From Desulfobacterales bacterium (GTDB lineage: Bacteria > Desulfobacterota > Desulfobacteria > Desulfobacterales > C00003106), in assembly GCA_030594505.1 (NCBI GenBank), contig JAUVFC010000075.1, positions 1-7,845 on the forward strand: a stretch of DNA of 7,845 nucleotides, written 5' to 3'. The translations under genes were made by a program, and so were the position numbers. Below the pieces are notes generated by a model. The model made no database searches and had not been told where the DNA came from. It worked only from the letters and a program-made list of their open reading frames with translations. Below are positions 5,659 through 7,845 of the stretch, piece after piece (position 1 is the first letter of the stretch; every line of letters starts with the position of its first letter).

Positions 5659-6915
5659 ATGAATTTCGACATTAAAGATAGCAAGCTGGCGGAAGAAGGG
5701 AAGCTACGTATAGAGTGGGCAAACCAGAGCATGCCTGTGCTTAATCAGATCAGAAAACGTTTTGAAACAGAACTCCCCTTAAAGGGGATTAAGATGGCCG
5801 CCTGTCTTCATGTCACTACGGAGACGGCAAGCCTTATGCAGACACTTCAAGCGGGTGGAGCAGATGTCTATTTATGTGCTTCCAATCCCTTAAGCACGCA
5901 GGATGATGTTGCTGCTTCGCTTGTACAGCATGACAGTATCCCGGTGTTTGCCATAAAAGGAGAGGATAATAAAACCTATTATGACCATATTAATGCGGTC
6001 TTGGATATGAAACCGCATATTACAATGGATGACGGAGCTGATCTGGTTTCTATTTTGCACTCCGAACGAACTGAACTGATCGGTGGTGTTCAGGGGGGAA
6101 CCGAGGAAACCACGACCGGCATCATACGACTCCGAAGTATGGCAGAGGACGGCGTTCTGAAATACCCTATTATCGCGGTTAACGACGCAAACACGAAGCA
6201 CTTTTTTGATAATCGCTACGGCACGGGACAAAGTACGATCGATGGAATTATTCGTGCCACCAACCGTCTGATTGCGGGAACAAACTTTGTGATATGCGGC
6301 TACGGGTGGTGCGGCCGCGGCCTTGCATCACGCGCGAGAGGAATGGGAGCAAGCGTTATCATTACAGAGGTCGACCCGCTCAAGGCCCTCGAGGCGGTTA
6401 TGGATGGATTTCGCGTAATGCCCATTGAAGAGGCCGCCAAGATCGGGGATATGTTTTGTACGCTGACAGGAAACATCAATGTGATCAGGAAAGAACATTT
6501 TAACCTCATGAAGGAAGGCGCTATTGTTTCCAATTCGGGGCACTTCAACGTTGAACTCGATTTAAAAGGGCTTGAGGAGATCAGCACGGGTAAGAGATCC
6601 ATAAGACCTTTCGTAGAGGAATACACCTTGCAGAACGGGAGAAGGGTCAACGTCTTAGGTGAAGGACGTCTGATCAACCTTGCCGCTGCCGAGGGACATC
6701 CCTCAAGCGTTATGGATATGAGCTTTGCGAATCAGGCGCTGAGCGCTGAATATTTAGTCAGGCGCGAAGCTCCTCTCAAGGTGGGGGTATATCCAGTACC
6801 GGAAGCAATCGACGCAAATATCGCAGCAGTGAAGCTCTCTTCCATGGGAATTTCGATTGATAGACTTACTGAAGAACAAGCAAAGTATCTCTCGTCCTGG
6901 GATATGGGAACGTAA
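5659..6915 (+). CDS. ahcY: Adenosylhomocysteinase (S-adenosylhomocysteine hydrolase)
   Basis: AhcY hydrolyses S-adenosylhomocysteine reversibly to adenosine and homocysteine with bound NAD, relieving product inhibition of SAM-dependent methyltransferases. Family residues seen over 418 aa: HVTTETA (51-57, His51), DDGADL (124-129, catalytic Asp125), EETTTG (149-154, Glu150), Lys180, Asp184 and Asn185 in TKHFFDN, the NAD-binding GYGWCGRG (214-221), GHFN (294-297, His295), and the C-terminal block GEGRLINLAAAEGHPSS (334-350, His347). It is the short type: it lacks the inserted segment of long bacterial forms and ends at SWDMGT without the terminal Lys-x-x-x-Tyr tail that contacts NAD of a neighbouring subunit in mammalian-type enzymes. 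Such short forms are known in archaea and Thermotoga. Start and AAGGA ribosome site agree. It follows metK, completing a SAM cycle pair split by the insertion. Confidence 0.97.
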   Translation: MNFDIKDSKLAEEGKLRIEWANQSMPVLNQIRKRFETELPLKGIKMAACLHVTTETASLMQTLQAGGADVYLCASNPLSTQDDVAASLVQHDSIPVFAIKGEDNKTYYDHINAVLDMKPHITMDDGADLVSILHSERTELIGGVQGGTEETTTGIIRLRSMAEDGVLKYPIIAVNDANTKHFFDNRYGTGQSTIDGIIRATNRLIAGTNFVICGYGWCGRGLASRARGMGASVIITEVDPLKALEAVMDGFRVMPIEEAAKIGDMFCTLTGNINVIRKEHFNLMKEGAIVSNSGHFNVELDLKGLEEISTGKRSIRPFVEEYTLQNGRRVNVLGEGRLINLAAAEGHPSSVMDMSFANQALSAEYLVRREAPLKVGVYPVPEAIDANIAAVKLSSMGISIDRLTEEQAKYLSSWDMGT

Positions 6916-6920
6916 GTGTC

Positions 6921-6960
6921 GGGTTGCGGGTTGCGAGTTGCGAGTTACGGGTTGCGGGTT
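6921..6960. repeat. GGGTTGC-type heptamer tandem array
   Basis: Five complete heptamers and one partial follow the ahcY stop: GGGTTGC twice, GAGTTGC, GAGTTAC, GGGTTGC, GGGTT. The period of 7 and the GGGTT core match the array upstream of tsaD, but the last two bases differ (GC rather than CA). The array starts five nt after the ahcY TAA. The rest of the gap to ppdK (6961-7042) is AT-rich, with no promoter I can support and a strong ribosome site at its end. Confidence 0.92.
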
Positions 6961-7042
6961 AAAAATGTTGTTCGTTCAATTAAGTCTTTGTATGGCAGTG
7001 TCAATAAAAATATTTCTTAGGTTATAAGAAAGGAGCCTGTTC

Positions 7043-7845
7043 ATGAAGAAGAAACACGTCTATTTTTTTGGTGACGGAAAGGCCGATGGTAGAGCTGACA
7101 TGAAAAACTTGCTGGGCGGCAAAGGCGCGAACATTGCCGAAATGGTTAATCTCGGCATGCCGGTCCCCCCGGGGTTTACCCTCACAACCGATGTCTGCAA
7201 CGAATTCTATGAAAGAAAGAAGAAATATCCCGCCGGCCTGAAGCAAGAGGCGGATAAAGCTCTGGCAAGGGTAGAGAAGATCATGAAGCGCAAATTCGGC
7301 GATGTAAAAGACCCGCTTCTTCTGAGTGTCCGCTCCGGCGCCCGCGCTTCCATGCCAGGCATGATGGAAACCATTCTTAACGTAGGGCTTACCACAAAGA
7401 CCATTCCCGGACTCATAAAAAAGAGTGGTGATCCTCGCTTTGTCTATGATGCCTATCGGCGTTTATTAGCAATGTACTCGGATGTTGTCATGGAAAAAGC
7501 GGCGGGTATCGAGCCGGAAGAAGACGACGGAATACGTTCTAAGCTGGAGCGTCTTTTGGAAAAGGTAAAGAAAAAGAACGGGTATAAAACCGACTTAGAC
7601 CTTACGGCCGATGATCTCAAAGCTTTATGCAGCCAGTATAAAAAGACTATTAAGAAGGTATTGGGAAAAGATTTTCCGGATGACCCCATGAAGCAACTGT
7701 GGGGAAGTATTGACGCGGTTTTCCTTTCATGGAATGGAAAACGCGCTATTGCCTATCGCCGCATAGAAGGTCTCCCGGGTGACTGGGGAACCGCGGTCAA
7801 TGTTCAGATCATGGTCTTTGGAAACATGGGAGATGACTGTGCCAC
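7043..7845 (+). CDS. ppdK: Pyruvate, phosphate dikinase, N-terminal part (runs off window)
   Basis: PPDK interconverts ATP + phosphate + pyruvate with AMP + pyrophosphate + PEP; in anaerobes it works in glycolysis or gluconeogenesis in the cytoplasm. Only 267 full codons are present, with no stop before the edge; full-length enzymes are about 870-900 residues, so the phosphohistidine swivel domain and the PEP/pyruvate barrel are outside. The ATP-grasp nucleotide-binding part is clear: LLGGKGANIAEM (23-34, Lys27), GMPVPPGFT (38-46), SVRSGARASMPGMMET (95-110, Arg97), and YRRIEGLPGDWGTAVNVQ (238-255) followed by MVFGNMGDD. SVRSGARASMPGMM and DWGTAVNVQ point to PPDK rather than PEP synthase. The ATG has an excellent Shine-Dalgarno, AAGGAG (7030-7035), at seven bases. 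Its 127-nt spacing from ahcY, filled by repeats, suggests separate transcription. Confidence 0.96.
   Translation, partial: MKKKHVYFFGDGKADGRADMKNLLGGKGANIAEMVNLGMPVPPGFTLTTDVCNEFYERKKKYPAGLKQEADKALARVEKIMKRKFGDVKDPLLLSVRSGARASMPGMMETILNVGLTTKTIPGLIKKSGDPRFVYDAYRRLLAMYSDVVMEKAAGIEPEEDDGIRSKLERLLEKVKKKNGYKTDLDLTADDLKALCSQYKKTIKKVLGKDFPDDPMKQLWGSIDAVFLSWNGKRAIAYRRIEGLPGDWGTAVNVQIMVFGNMGDDCA

Noticed and set aside
6990..7010. Sigma54-type promoter before ppdK (TGGCAG at 6993)
   Set aside because: The -12 TTGC element is missing at the required spacing.

Overview
This is a mostly ordinary bacterial housekeeping region. All supported genes are on the + strand: tsaD, a DUF2062 membrane protein, rsmA (ksgA), panC, panD, metK, ahcY and the 5' part of ppdK, which runs off the right edge. 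Composition is moderate (GC judged by eye at mid-40s to about 50% in genes, lower between genes). The gene set (tRNA t6A, rRNA dimethylation, pantothenate, the SAM cycle, pyruvate phosphate dikinase), the short archaeal/Thermotoga-type AhcY, and intergenic gaps filled with short repeats all fit an anaerobic Desulfobacterota/Deltaproteobacteria-like genome. That placement is an inference, made with low to moderate confidence.

Layout. Positions 1-315 hold no supported gene: an AT-rich stretch, then a 16-copy GGTTCA-type heptamer array (154-267), then a GC-rich hairpin (268-287) in the tsaD leader. tsaD (316-1332) is followed by a gap with a perfect 18-bp inverted repeat (1432-1492). The DUF2062 gene (1559-2026) overlaps rsmA (2023-2871) by ATGA. 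The rsmA stop codon lies inside one arm of another inverted repeat (2866-2939). panC follows, with an uncertain start, then panD, whose own stop overlaps the metK start by 8 nt. metK and ahcY are separated by a roughly 165-bp palindromic, MITE-like insertion whose removal would restore a compact metK-ahcY junction. A second heptamer array (GGGTTGC type, 6921-6960) lies between ahcY and ppdK.

How the genes work together. PanC and PanD supply pantoate ligation and beta-alanine for pantothenate and CoA. MetK makes SAM and AhcY removes the S-adenosylhomocysteine left by methyltransferases such as RsmA. TsaD and RsmA act on the translation machinery. PpdK interconverts pyruvate and PEP.

I looked for a previously undescribed system and did not find a convincing one among the coding genes. 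The parts most worth a second look are non-coding: the metK-ahcY insertion with its mutually exclusive hairpins, the two heptamer arrays, and the probable non-ATG start of panC.
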